Below are positions 11,701 to 33,300 of a stretch of DNA of 64,000 nucleotides, piece after piece. Every line of letters starts with the position of its first letter. Within the stretch, counting starts at the first letter, position 1. Position numbers and translations under genes: made by a program. The notes below the pieces were generated by a model. The model worked only from the letters and a program-made list of their open reading frames with translations. It was not told the DNA's origin and made no database searches. This DNA comes from Emydura subglobosa (taxonomy: Eukaryota > Chordata > Testudines > Chelidae): contig ML679959.1 of NCBI GenBank assembly GCA_007922225.1, positions 27,508,540 to 27,572,539 of the forward strand. The letters run 5' to 3'.

Positions 11701-11940
11701 ACTACAGCAGTGTTGCCTATTGGATAGAGCTCAGGACTAACATACAGGAGACCTGGATACAATTTGTGATTTAGCCACTGGCCTGTTAGATTACATTGAG
11801 CACGTCACGTCACTGCTGTGTGACTCAGTTTCCCCACCTGTAAAATGGGGCTAATGACACAGATCTTTATAAAGTTCTTTCAGCTATACTGGTGAAACGA
11901 GCGATGTCAAAGCAAGATATTATTAATAATAATAGTTAGA
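11700..11940 (+). repeat. MIR-type SINE
   Basis: The order is MIR-like: a tRNA-related head (TTGGATAGAGCTCAGGACT), then CACTGCTGTGTGACTCAGTTTCCCC, then ACCTGTAAAATGGGGCTAAT and a diverged tail. It is in the plus orientation and diverged. Confidence 0.75.
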
Positions 11941-13534
11941 AATCACAGCTGCTATCAGAGATGTGCAAGACTCAGAGACAAATTCTGCACCATAAAGCCC
12001 GAAGAAGCTATTTTTTATTTGCTACAAATAAATAAAATACAAGACATTGGAATGAACAAAGCCGTCAATAGCTTTAGGTCAATTTCCATATATTTGGAAG
12101 GTTGCAAAGGTAATTCCGATGTTTAATCATTCCTTACATGATTTTTTGCGTCTGTTCAAGGAGCTTGTTCTCAGTGAGTAGCACGGGTTGGTAGACGTGA
12201 GATTGGCAGTCCTCCCCTCCAGGGCTGCTCTGTGGCTTCTCACGCCTTCCTCCAGTGCAAGTGGAAAATCTGTCCCTGTAGCTAAAAGGCTTGTCCAGGC
12301 GCCGGCTTGCATAGTGCCTCCTCTTTACCTATCTGACACCCTGTGTCCTGCCCCTGTTCGTTCACCTCCCTTTGAATCTCTCATTGTTGGTTCTCCTGAA
12401 GTGCTGTCTCCAATTTAAATGTCTTACCCCTGTCTTTAGAGCATTACTCCCAGCTTCCTCTCAGCCCTTGTTAATCAGCAGCCAGGCTCCACCCCACAGA
12501 GTCCTGCCTGTTTCTATTTGCGAAGCCCCTTCGGGTGAAAGACAGCACGTCTTAGTGTATTTCCATGTAGCCCATTCATTGTCTGTCACGTCGCCCTTTG
12601 GCTGGTCGGTTTCCAGCTGCGCGCACAGCCGCGGTGTGGTGATCAGACTGCATGAGCCTTTGCAGAAATAACGTCAAACGTCTCACAGTGGGGTGCCGGC
12701 CATTAGGCATCTAAGGAAACGTAGCCTGCTTTTCAGACATGCAGCCCCCCTGCAGCTCCCGTTGGCATGGGTGGAATTTATGGGTGCTCCATAGCTTTTC
12801 TTTAAGTACTCAGGCCTTAAATAAATAAACAAACAGGAGCCCTGCCCAGTGTTTTATCAACAGAGGAAGAGAATTCCTTCCCTCATGTTGCACTAGGGTG
12901 CAGACAGGTTGGACTTTCCCGCCTTTGGCCAGAAGCCCAGACAGTGCAATAACCTAAACCCCCACATGCTATGGCTCCTTCGTTTCCTGGAGAGGCTGCA
13001 CACACAGCTCAGTTTCACCACTGCACACTGCAGCAGAGGTTTTTCAGCGCAGACACCGGCAGGGCTGGGGGCACCCCCACCCAGCACAACGGTGATCAGA
13101 CAGCAGAAGCCCAGTGGCCTTTTACCAGCATTTATAATGCTTGCGCTGCATGGCGGGCTATCCTGCTTAATTCACAATAAGCTCCAGGCTTCATTAGCCG
13201 GACTGGAGAGTTGTGAAGCGGAGCAGCGAGGGTGGGATCTGGCTAATAGGAGCAAAGCTCCCAGGAAAATAGCACAGTGCGCTACTTCGGTCTAGTACTC
13301 TAGGCCGCTTGCTATTATTTATGAAATGCTGCAATTAGTTCTTCCCTACGTGAACATTGGCCTTTTCCAGACAGACCCTGGACTTTTACCGCCCCCGAGA
13401 CCCTTGTTTCCAGTGGAACTGAAACTGAATATGGCTTTTATTAGCTAGTGTTGGTTGTACCCCCAGAGCAAAACAGCAATCAAGGATTCACACGGGACCA
13501 ACCACTATTTGGTTTACTTTCTCAGCCACAATGC
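11941..13534. other. Intergenic, no gene seen
   Basis: Unique sequence. Open frames near 12,370-12,670 and 12,909-13,295 have no recognisable domain, and their composition resembles flanking non-coding DNA. Confidence 0.5.
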
Positions 13535-13965
13535 GTCTCCTTGATTCTAAGGCCAGAAGGGACCATTCGGATTCTCTAGCCTGATCTTTCTTGCATAACA
13601 CAGGCTGCAGAATGTCCCCAAAATATTCCTAGAGCGGATCTTTTAGATAAACGTCCCAGCTTCATTTAAAAATGGACAGGGATGGAAAATCCACCATGAC
13701 GCTTGGTACATTTTTCCAAGGGTTAATTACGCACGGTTAAAAATGTACGCCTTGTTGCCACTCTGAATTTGCCTAGCTTCAACTTTCAGCCATTGGATTG
13801 TGTTAGACTGTTCTCGGCTAGTTTGAAGAGCACAGGATTAAATATTCCCCCCCTCCCCCCCCCGCAGTTATTCACAGACTGTAACCAGGTTAACCCTTGC
13901 CTTCTTTTTGTTAAGCTAAACAGCCTGCTTGGGTTGGTGACGAACAACAAAGCTGAGAAGCAGTT
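13535..13965 (-). mobile_element. CR1 LINE fragment (antisense)
   Basis: Reads as the reverse complement of a CR1 3' region: TTCTAAGGCCAGAAGGGACC, then CTTGCATAACACAGGCTGCAG, AAAATCCACCATGACGCTTGG, AATTTGCCTAGCTTCAACTT, and a C-rich run. This order is characteristic of antisense CR1 copies in sauropsids. Old and diverged. Confidence 0.85.
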
Positions 13966-14084
13966 CTAAAACGGTGGGCCATGAACAATGTGTTGGCAGT
14001 CACATGATTATTAGCTTCCCCTTTGCAGCTTCTAACATAGATCCCGTCAGATTTCGCCAGTCAAGTGACTGCTGGTGTTGCCAC

Positions 14085-14220
14085 TGAGCATAAGAACGGC
14101 CATACTGGGTCAAACCCAGGGTCCCTCTAGCCCAGTATATGGTCTTCTGATCATGGCCAATGCTTCAAAGGAATGAATCAAGTAGTCATTGAGTGAGCCA
14201 TCCCATCGGCCTCTGGTAAA
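14085..14220 (-). mobile_element. CR1 LINE fragment (antisense), part 1 of an interrupted copy
   Basis: GCATAAGAACGGCCATACTGG and GTCCCTCTAGCCCAGTAT are signatures of an antisense CR1 subfamily. The expected continuation (…GGCTAATAGCCATT…) is missing here but resumes at 14,941, beyond a sense-strand CR1. Confidence 0.85.
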
Positions 14221-14221
14221 G

Positions 14222-14940
14222 AGCGATCCTGCACTTAGGATGGAAGAATCCCACACACTGCTACAGTCTGGCTAGGCAGCAGTTCTGCAGAAAAGGACCT
14301 GGGGGTTACAGTAGACAAGAAGCTGGAGATGAGTCAGCAGTGTGCCCTGGTTGTCAAGAAGGCTAACAGCATTGGACTGCATTAGTAAGAACATTGCCAG
14401 CAGATCGAGGGAAGTGATTGTTCCCCTCTGTTTGGCACTGGTGAGGCCAAATTTGGAGTATGGTGTCCAGTTTTGGGTCCCCCCCCCACTACAAAAAGGA
14501 TGTGGCAAAGTTGGAGAGAGTCCAGCGGAGGGCAACAAAAATGATGAGGGGGCTGGAGCACAAGACTTATGGGGAGAGGGTGAGGGAACTAGGCTTGTTT
14601 AGTCTGCAAAAGAGAAGAATGAGGGGGGATTTGATAGCAGCCTTTAACTACCTGAAAGGGGGTTCCAGGGAGGATGGAGCTGGGCTGGTCTCAGTGGTGG
14701 CAATGGTCTCAAGTTGCAGTGTGGGAGGCCTAGGTTGGATATTATTTTTCTCTAGGAAGGTGGCGAAGCACCGGAATGGGTTACCTAGGGAGGTGGTGGA
14801 ATCTCCATCCTTAGCGGTTTTTAAGGCTCAGTTTGACAAAGCCCTGGCTAGGATGGTTTAGTTGGGGTTGGTCCTGCTTTGAGCAGGGGGTTGGGACTTG
14901 ATGACCTCTTATGGTCCCTTCCAACCCTAATCTATGATTC
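14222..14940 (+). mobile_element. CR1 LINE 3' end (nested insertion)
   Basis: Encodes the C-terminal part of CR1 ORF2 ([19 protein letters not shown], then a frameshift, then [20 protein letters not shown] and [20 protein letters not shown]). It is followed by the CR1 3'UTR ending GGACTTGATGACCTCTTATG ... TCTATGATTCT. Frame breaks make it non-functional. It lies inside an older antisense CR1 (14,085-14,220 and 14,941-15,170). Confidence 0.92.
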
Positions 14941-15170
14941 TAGCTAATAGCCATTTTTTGAATCCCGTTACAGTCTTGGCCTTCACGATATCCTCTGGCA
15001 AGGAGTTCCACAAGTTGACTACGCATTGTGTGAAGAAATACACCAGGGTGTTAGGTAGTCGTGAATGAAACATGGTGGGGCCCTCTGGTTGCAGGTGGGA
15101 AGGGTGAAGATTCACAAGAGAATCTATATGGTCTACACCACATCTTATGTGTCTGATACCCTGAGCTAGA
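14941..15170 (-). mobile_element. CR1 LINE fragment (antisense), part 2 of interrupted copy
   Basis: Begins TAGCTAATAGCCATTTTTTG and continues CTCTGGCAAGGAGTTCCACAA and GTGTGAAGAAATACACCAGG, the expected continuation of the copy that stops at 14,220. Confidence 0.8.
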
Positions 15171-15539
15171 CATTACAGCCTCTGTGGCTCATATGACAGC
15201 AATCTAGCCATTCAGTGCTGAGCATCGGGTCTCCCAAATCTGGAAAAATCTTGACCTCATGGCTGATTTTCAATGGTGTTGAGCATCCACAAAAGACCCT
15301 CTGGCATCAATGGGAACGGCCGGCTACATGTTGGTTGTGATCTAGAAAAGCACTTGAGATCATGTTGAACGCAAGTAACATAGGGCCTTGAAGTCAACGG
15401 AACTACTTGTGTGCCCGCATTGCTGGCTTGGGTGTCTTTCCCGTTGACTTTGGTGTGTTTCGGATCAGACCCTTCCAAGTGAGAATTTCCAATCAAGACG
15501 CTTAGGAAAGACAGAACAAAAATTACCCCTCATTCCATC
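15171..15539. other. Short intergenic stretch downstream of BCL6
   Basis: No gene seen. It separates the antisense CR1 from the predicted BCL6 polyadenylation site. Confidence 0.5.
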
Positions 15540-16669
15540 GTACTTTACTTTTCATCGTTTTATTCTTGTATTTGTACAGCTATATTTTACAGAACGCATT
15601 AATGCAGTTTAGACGCAGCCCAAACCCTGTCTCCCGAGATTGTTCATAACACAAGCATGTAAAATAAGACCAAAAAACAAACAAAAAACCCCCCCCAAAA
15701 ACAAAAAAAAAACCCATTCCCTAACGAACAGTTCCGCCAGAGGATTCCTTTAGCAACATCCGGCTGTACCTTAAAAATGAAATTGGGCTCAATATAGTTC
15801 ATACATTGAAAACGTCCATTGAAAAGAAAGGCACCGTGCGAACCACATTTTACATATATACAGACTGAAAACAAACAAAAAATTACACTTTATTATTATT
15901 TTAAATTCCTTCTGCAGCTTTGTTGGTTTAATACACTTTTTTTTTTTGTAAATTGTAAACCTTCACTTGCAAAAAAATACAAATACACTGATGCATTTAG
16001 ACAAAATATTTTCTTACTTATACAGATGCAATACTTTAAAATATCTTGTTAAGTGCTCTATCACACTAAAGATTCTCAAATCAGCATCTGCCTGCAGATG
16101 CTAAAATCAAGCCTTTAATGCATTTTATATATTTTTAATATATCTTTTATTAAGGTCTATATATATTTATTTTATATATATTTATATTTATATATATATA
16201 TATATATTTACAACTCTGCCATAAATTCCTTCACCTTTGGTTAAAAAAGTTAAAGCCCTCTCTTCAACAGCACACACAATTCTTTTCTTCTCTTTAAAAG
16301 AACACACGTTTTGCATAAAAAAGCAACAAAAAATAAAACCAACACAACTGTTCCCGTAAAATCAACATTACATTCCTCATCTTCAGACTGTGAAGGTTAA
16401 ACTCCAGAGTTTATCAACACTCCACTACTCAGACATTTTTTTTTTTAATACACATTTAAATCTGAATACGTTTTTTTAATTTCACATAACTGGGAAAAAT
16501 AAAAATAAAACCCGTGTATTTTTTAATATTTTTTTCCCACCTATCTGCACTATGGGCTTAGAGGCACTCCGTCGTGTGATGAAAGATTTAAAGTGTTACA
16601 AGTATCCTTTGGATATCTTCCCCTTCCAAACCCCCCGGCATTCCCCGTCCAGAGAAATCCGCCTGGCCT
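15540..16669 (-). other. BCL6: BCL6 3'UTR
   Basis: AT-rich sequence of about 1.1 kb between the BCL6 stop codon and an AATAAA signal, similar in length to the mammalian 3'UTR. Contains long A/T runs, a (TA)n-like tract (about 16,150-16,206) and two Pumilio-type UGUANAUA motifs on the transcript strand (16,212-16,205 and 15,862-15,855). The 3' end is inferred from the poly(A) signal. Confidence 0.75.
15559..15564 (-). terminator. BCL6: BCL6 polyadenylation signal (AATAAA)
   Basis: A canonical AATAAA on the minus strand in the context CAAGAATAAAACGATG, about 1.1 kb past the stop codon. Cleavage is expected 10-30 nt further, near 15,540. Confidence 0.7.
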
Positions 16670-26161
<9,492 letters not shown>

Positions 26162-27262
26162 CTAAGAGGCTGCCATTGATCTACTCCATCAGCAGCTACC
26201 TTGAAAGATAACAACAGGCCCTCAGCTAGAGAAGAAACCACAATAATCTAGGATGCAACCCCATTTCAGCTTGCATCTGTAGTGACCATGAGCATTAGGT
26301 GGTTCCGTTAAGTGATACAAAGTGAGGCAAGAACAGGAGTGGATTCAGCAAGCATCCCATCCGCCTAGGTGATGGGTGAACTCAACAGGACCTTCCTGGG
26401 GAACAGGTAGGCAGCTATACCATCTCCCCATCCCACCCCAAAACACCTCCATTATGGCCAAACCAGTAGGAGCTGGGCTCAGAAGATCAGATCAGATGAT
26501 CTCACAGGAACACCAAACAAAGCAAAGCAAACCCTGCACGCTAATTTGCAGCAGTTCTTAGATTACACGCTTTCTGGTTTGGTCTTGCAGCTCTGATGCA
26601 TGCGTCCAGCCCACTGATGTCAGATAGTCGCAGAGGCAGGCAAATTTCAGGCTCCAGTGGCAATCAGGGCTATTCATAAAGATCCCATAAAAAGTTACAG
26701 ATGCTCAGCACTTCTGAAAATCCGGCCCAACAGGTCTCAAATTGGGCATCCAAAAATCAGTGGCCACTTCTGAAGATCATTTGCCTGGAGCTGTGAATCA
26801 GTGGCTGCATCAGGAACCAGAGAATTCAGGTCTCCCAATACCTAACTCCCTAGAATCTAGATCACCAGCAACTCTTAATTCCAGCCCAAGGAAGGCTCAT
26901 GTTAGTCCAGAACTCTGTTCCTCTTCCCTCCTCACTTCTTGGTGTGAAGCCTTCCAAAACACAAGTTCCCTTTGATCAAAGTTGGAGGGTCTGACCCAGG
27001 CCTTTCCCAAGAAGCTACCATCTAGCACGTGCAACCATCTGAACCTGGCCTGAAATGCCACACTGGAATTTGAATCTTAAATGCCATGTTACTCAATGAC
27101 AGGATTAATTCCACCCCCCCTGCTCCGCTGCCGGCGGCGGGATATGAACATGCAATTTTTTTTTGCAGAGCAGCCACTCTCCTGAATACAGATTCCGGCT
27201 GGGCCTAATGAAACATTTCATTCAACACGTTTAAAAAAAGGCATGAAATTAAATTTACATAC

Positions 27263-27301
27263 CCAATGCCTCAACTCACAGTCCAAAAGTGTCTTTCAAA
27301 C
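27263..27301 (-). other. BCL6: BCL6 non-coding exon 2 (39 nt)
   Basis: The minus strand reads TTCGTAG|GTTTGAAAGACAC...GCATTGG|GTATGT, a 39-nt exon with acceptor and donor. The core TTTTGGACTGTGA and the end GGCATTGG match the human BCL6 5'UTR as I remember it, where a similarly small exon sits between exon 1 and the ATG exon. It contains the stop codon of an upstream ORF started in exon 1 (TGA at 27,278-27,276). Confidence 0.8.
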
Positions 27302-30300
27302 CTACGAACAAAGCACAAGAAAAACAACCACCAGATTAGTTCAGAGATGTGAATTGGCAGTGGTAGGATGCAGGCTGGTTGTCGTGATGTAATATCAGCA
27401 GGATGATAGCGGAAGTGAAGAGCCCTTCCAGTCTCCAGTACGGTTAATTGGTTTCCCCCACTACAGCATGTTCTTGTTGCAACCACAGGCTTTGAGACTC
27501 TAATCACAGACTCGTCCGCACCCGCTACCCCAAATCCAGGGTGCATGCCACGGAGCCTTTCATATCTAGGAGTCAAAGACTCAAGGGTAGCTGGGAAGGA
27601 TACAGGAGGAGTCACGCAAGAATTCACTCACCACTTCTTTCAGAGATGCTTCTCCCCACCCCCAGTATTCCCAGTTCTTCCTTATCAGATCATTGCATCA
27701 CATAAGGCTGCAAGATTCTCTCCTCTCCCCACTTCCATTCTCCCCGGAAACCTGAAAAGGGTCCAGAATTGTTGTCTTTAGTAGCCACCATTCCTCTCAA
27801 GATTTCAAAGCGCTTTGCAAATATTAAACACTAGAAATTGGGAAACTGAGGCACTGAGCGGTTAAGTAACTTGATCAAGATCACACAGCAAGTCAGTGGC
27901 AGAGCTAGAACCAGACTCCAGAACTAGTCCCTTGTTCTAACTGCTGGAAGATGCTCTTTGTCTCCACCTGCTGGCTTGGGGGAGTTAATACACTTGGGAC
28001 TGAGGGGAGAGAAATTTCTCCTTTTCATTCCATGCTAAGAGAACTTTATTTTTCTTCTTACCTGCATGAAAACAAATACTTTCCTCCCATAGTTTGCTTT
28101 TACAATTAAAAAGAGAGGAAAATAGGGTGTCATAGCCGTTATTTGACTTTTCAGATATAGCCCATAAACCCTTCCACGCCCACAAAGCTGTGTGCCCAGA
28201 GATTTATGGGGCAGGAGGAGGAAGAAGAATTGGTGTGATTTTTAATATGATAAGACAAATGTGAGACATAAAAATCCATTTCATATGCTAAAATGATGTG
28301 AATCTTCAGAGCGCCTCTGAGCCTCCCTAGCTTGAAACCCGAAAAATAGAAAGTGACTCATTTCCCAGCTACTGCAGACTCTGACCTTTTCGTACAGCCC
28401 TCTCTGCCAGCTACTTTCAGTGTTCAAACGAAAGCCAAGAGATTTACGGATTTTGCTAGCAAACTGGACAGGCTTCAAAGTTCCCACACCAGTGGAATGT
28501 GTAAGTTATGTACATCTGGGTCAGATTCAGATCTCAGTCATTTCCATGTAAATGCCATGAATGCCAACGAGGTACTGGAGTTACAGGGGTGGCCCTGAGC
28601 TCAGAAGAGGGCCCATTTATAGGCTAGGAGGTGGTTCTGAGAATTACACAGCTCACCATCAACTGCATTACGTGGAATGGGACGGAAGAAACTCCTGCAA
28701 CAGTAGAATTATTTTACGGGGATGGAGCAGAACAACCAGCCCTTCGTGCTATCTGGTCTTGGTGTAACCCGCCAGCACATCTGCAGCACCCATCCAGTCT
28801 TGCTCTCCAGCCCATCTTTGTTCCACCCGGGGGCACCCATCCAAACCGTCGCCTGGCCTGGAACCAGCTAGAAAGCAGACAATTCAGGGCTCCTGACCGT
28901 TAAGTGGCCTTCTCCAAGAACGGGCCATTTCATTGTCCTTCCGAACAGGTTCTGCCTTCAATCTGCTGCAGCTGAGAAAGAGGGAGCTTCCCCCCTCCCC
29001 GCCCCACCAAGGACACACATCCACCCTTACCCCCTATTAATCAAGCCAGAGCCAAAGGGCAAAACCCCACTTGGTTGCATCCAGGGGGTTGCAAGACAGC
29101 AGGTTTCAGCACCAGTAAAGAGGAGAGGGTTGAGAGTGGATGGTGGATCACTGACATGGGGGGGAGAGAACTCGGCTATGAAATCTATCAGCCCCCCACT
29201 TCTCATGCTCCAGTCCAGGGGTCACCCCACCCACGTGGGGGGGAAGGGCAGGGGGACCAGAGAAACCCTCCCAGCCAGGTCCCCCCCGCCCCGGTTCCTG
29301 CTGCAGCCGGGCAGGGGAAAGGCAGGGTCCCAGCTACTGCGGGGAGCCCCGTAGCCCGACCCCCCCGGAGTCTCTTTTCCCCGCGGTACCTTGCATCCCG
29401 GCCGGGCTGAGCGGCTGCAGGGCGTGCGCCGGGCCAGCCGCGTTTAGACGGGGAGGAGACGCCGCCCTCCCCCGGCCACTGCACAGCTCGGCCCTGCCCT
29501 GCCGGCGGCTGCTGCTTGCACCAGCTGCCCTGGTCTAGGGAGGCGGCCGGGAGCCCCGGGGCGCGGAGGAGGCAGGGGGCCGGGCAGGTGAGTCCCCCAC
29601 CGGCGCACCCCAGCACCCCTCTCCCCCCGCCTAGCCTCGTCCTCCCAGCCCCCCGGGTTTGCTGCTCCAGGCTTTGTGTTCGTGAATTCCAGCCCGCCAC
29701 GCTTCTCACACACACACACACACACACGTGTGCAAATAAAACACAACACCACACAGGGCCGTGCAGCACTTCGCCCCTCCAGGAAGCCTAGCCGGAGCTG
29801 CGCTGCATCCTCAGGCCGAGACAGCCTGTCCAGGGCCGCATCCGGCTTCCCCTCGCCCCCCCAGGTTGGGGGCGCACAGGGGGGGGGCAGAACAAGCCGA
29901 GCCGACACGTGCTGCTGATCCGAGCCTGGGTTGATGGCGGGGTGCTGCGCCCCTTTTCCCACTAGAGGGCGCTCCGCCACCAGGTATGAAAGAGGCCCCC
30001 CCCACACACACACAGCCAGGTACATACTGTTCGCATTATTACAGACAGCAGCACGGCTCCCTGCCCCTGCTCTTGTTTTATCTTCTGGGTGCAAGTCACC
30101 CACAGCAGGCAGCCAGGCTTTGTCACCCCCTTGGGGCCTGCCCAGGGAGTCCAGGCCTTGGACTCCAGTTCTTCGAGGGAAAGATGAGAGCTGGGAGGAG
30201 GGGGCTCTTTCCTTTATTACAGACTACCCTGAGGTCAGGGAGGCTGGGAGAGTCCTTCAGCTATCACAGCCCCATTGTATTAAGGCAGCAGCCTCCAGGG

Positions 30301-33300
30301 GCCAGGCCAAAACTTGGTTTGATTAATAATCAAGAGAGAAAATGTCAAAGATTTAAATACTGTGTCAGCATAAATCAAAGCAGCTTTGGATACAGCCAGC
30401 CCTGTAAAGTTCCCCCCCCCCCCACACACACACACTGTTCCCTCTGGTGATTGGACCGCTATCAGCATATTAAGCCTGCTGTGCTATCTTTCAGTCTGAT
30501 CCCATTTCCCATCAGCACACAAATGTTTCTAGGAAATGCAATATGTTTTCAGGGATGGGTTTATCAGCATTTGTAACGAGGAAAACTGCATATTTCCTCT
30601 GGCACTGCCAGGTGTTGCAGAGAACACTGAGGTCTTACTCTGAAGATTAGAAACGGATTGCACCTTTGAATGCTTGGAAATGGCCCAGTTTCTCATCTGC
30701 ACATTTATTTTTAAATGAAGAGGAAAGTAAAAGGGGGGAGGGGGAGATTCCATAGCAAAACCCTCTTTATATTGCCAAGATCTTGATTAGCATGAATGAA
30801 GATGGAAAGCTAATAAGTGTGCTTGGAAAGTGATGAATCAGACCTCCTCCCCCTCCCCCACCCCAGTGCTTCCAAAATGAAATAAATAAGAAATTCCACC
30901 CATTAATTTTTAAAATGAAAAACAGAAATGTTGTTTCAATTGAAGTCAATGAAGTGACACCAGGGAAAATGGGGCCCATTATTTCAAGCATCATGCACTG
31001 TTTAAAGTAGCTTAAAAGAATACATGGTCCTAATGGCACGTTTGGGCCGTAGACACAAACTGGGATATACTCCAGCCTAAACGCAGCAAATACATTGAGC
31101 CCTCAGAGCTACTCCTAGTGGCCAGCAGCAGACGCTAGGTTTTTTTAAAATAGCCCAGTGTGATGTTTGGGAAGATGCCATGTAAGTTATTGTACAGTCC
31201 TGTGACTCAGGGAGAAACATTTCTTCTCTACAAACAATTCTGCAGTGCATTAGTCCACAGCCGCCTTCTGTGGTAAGTAAAATCCATGTCGTCATCGTGT
31301 CTGACTGGCAATAAACGTAATTGGAGGTGAAAGGACTAGCCTGTCAAACAGGAATGGGAAACTAACTGGTTGGGGAAAGCCCATCAACTATTTCTCCCCT
31401 TCTGCCAATCCCTTCATAGAAATACGTTTTTACTGAGGTTTTGAAAGGGTCCGAAATTCAAAATGCAAACACTAATTTTCAGTTTCCAGCTGGGAATGGA
31501 AATGGAGAAAATCTTGTATGTAGGGCAAACAAAATGAAAAAAGCATTGCCTAAATTTGCAGCCTCAAGTGGCCCTCTCAAAATTGTACTAGCTTTTGGAT
31601 GCTCACGGTCACCCCACGAAACTTCCACATTTATAGCAATTTTACCTAAAAGATTTGGAGTTGGAACTGAGAGGTCTTGCAGTAGTTTTACTAAACACAA
31701 GAACTGTTTAAAAATAACTCTAATGCAAAAATATAAAAGTGCTTCATTGAAGAGATTCGTGGTTACAGATCCCCATACTTCACTATAAGTCAAACTGAAA
31801 GGGTAAAAGTAAGGATTCAGTCAAGTCAAATTTGCCCCCTCCCCCCTATGTCGTTTTTAAACAAACTTCTCCAAAATGTAAGACTTGATATTTTTTAAAA
31901 AGTTCCAACTGAAACTGGAAACATGCCCCAGGCAGAATTTGCATCCCAAACATTGCAGCACTAGGTGCTGAAAGGGACTTCACTTTGATTTTCCAATGAC
32001 CAAGGTGAGACAAAATGATTTAAATATCCAAGTTACCTTTTTGTATCTCTCTCCTAAAGCCCTTTTAAACACACTAAGAAAATGTTGTTTGAAATAGGGT
32101 TGGTCTTCTGAAGTTTTCCCACCTGCATTTACTTTGGTGTTTGGATGACATATTGACAATATAGTATATTTCTTAAGCTTTTCTTATAAACCAGTGGATT
32201 GCTTCCCTGTAGGGTGACTGGAACCTTTTGAAAACGAATGCATCATTTTGTGACACAAGACAACCTACGTTAGACAAAGATTCAGGAACAGCAGATGAAT
32301 GGCACGAGTAGGGAATATTTCACATGTGATTTCATGAAAACATCCAGGCAGAGCTCCATAAGTATCAATCACATTTTAATATGTACTTGGTTGTTTTCAG
32401 TTAGGCTAGTTCAATTAAGTTCTGTGGCAATAGCTGTTTCTCTGTGTTCTTCATTGTTGACTTTTGGCTAGCTAGCCATTTAAAAAAATAAAAAAAGCAG
32501 TCAATGTGTTTCTGTTTTCCCAAGCCTGAAAGATTAGCTACAACTAGTCAGCAAAGGAATGTCAAAACAAAACCACTAGATGGCAGCTTTTAGCTTCCTT
32601 GTAGAGATCTAATTTCTCCCTTGGAAAATAACACCACAGCTGAGCTGGAAAACATATAATTTTGTCGATGTAATTCTGTTTCTCTTAAAACACGTCTGAG
32701 CAACATTATTATTTTTTTATGAACTTTTCCATCCTTGCCTTTCACAACTTAAATGTTTCTGCCTGGCTTCTTTTAGACTCAGAAGTTATGTCCTCACTCT
32801 GCAGCATTTAGACAAGCTGGGAACTCTAGCAATTATGGGGGGGAGGGGGGGGGAAATCAGACATGCTTTTGACTTGTTTTTGGTGTTATTTTTGAGAATC
32901 GCCTCTCAGTCTTCTCTTTTGACTAATAAATAACCAGTGAAATACCATTTCTTCTTGGATTATTGACTCCGACAGTCAAAATAGGGGTAGAGGTGGAATT
33001 GATACATATCCCAAGGGATCTTTGATCTATTTTGCCCCTCAAAATTGAGCACGTCCCTAGAAATGAAGTCTATTCTTCCTGTAACAATGCAAGAATCCAG
33101 TCTTCTGGAAGATCCTTACACAGCCTTTGAATATCTGAGTTATCGATTACTTGACAAAAAGAGAAAAATCAAGGAGTTTTTAAATGATGGTATAGCTGGT
33201 TTTTAAAAAAAATAGTTGTAATGCAGCCGGCATTTTTGGCCCAGGGAGAAAAAGTAGTTTTGCCTTAAAATATGTTTGAAGGGATTTCTTAGCTGTAAAA

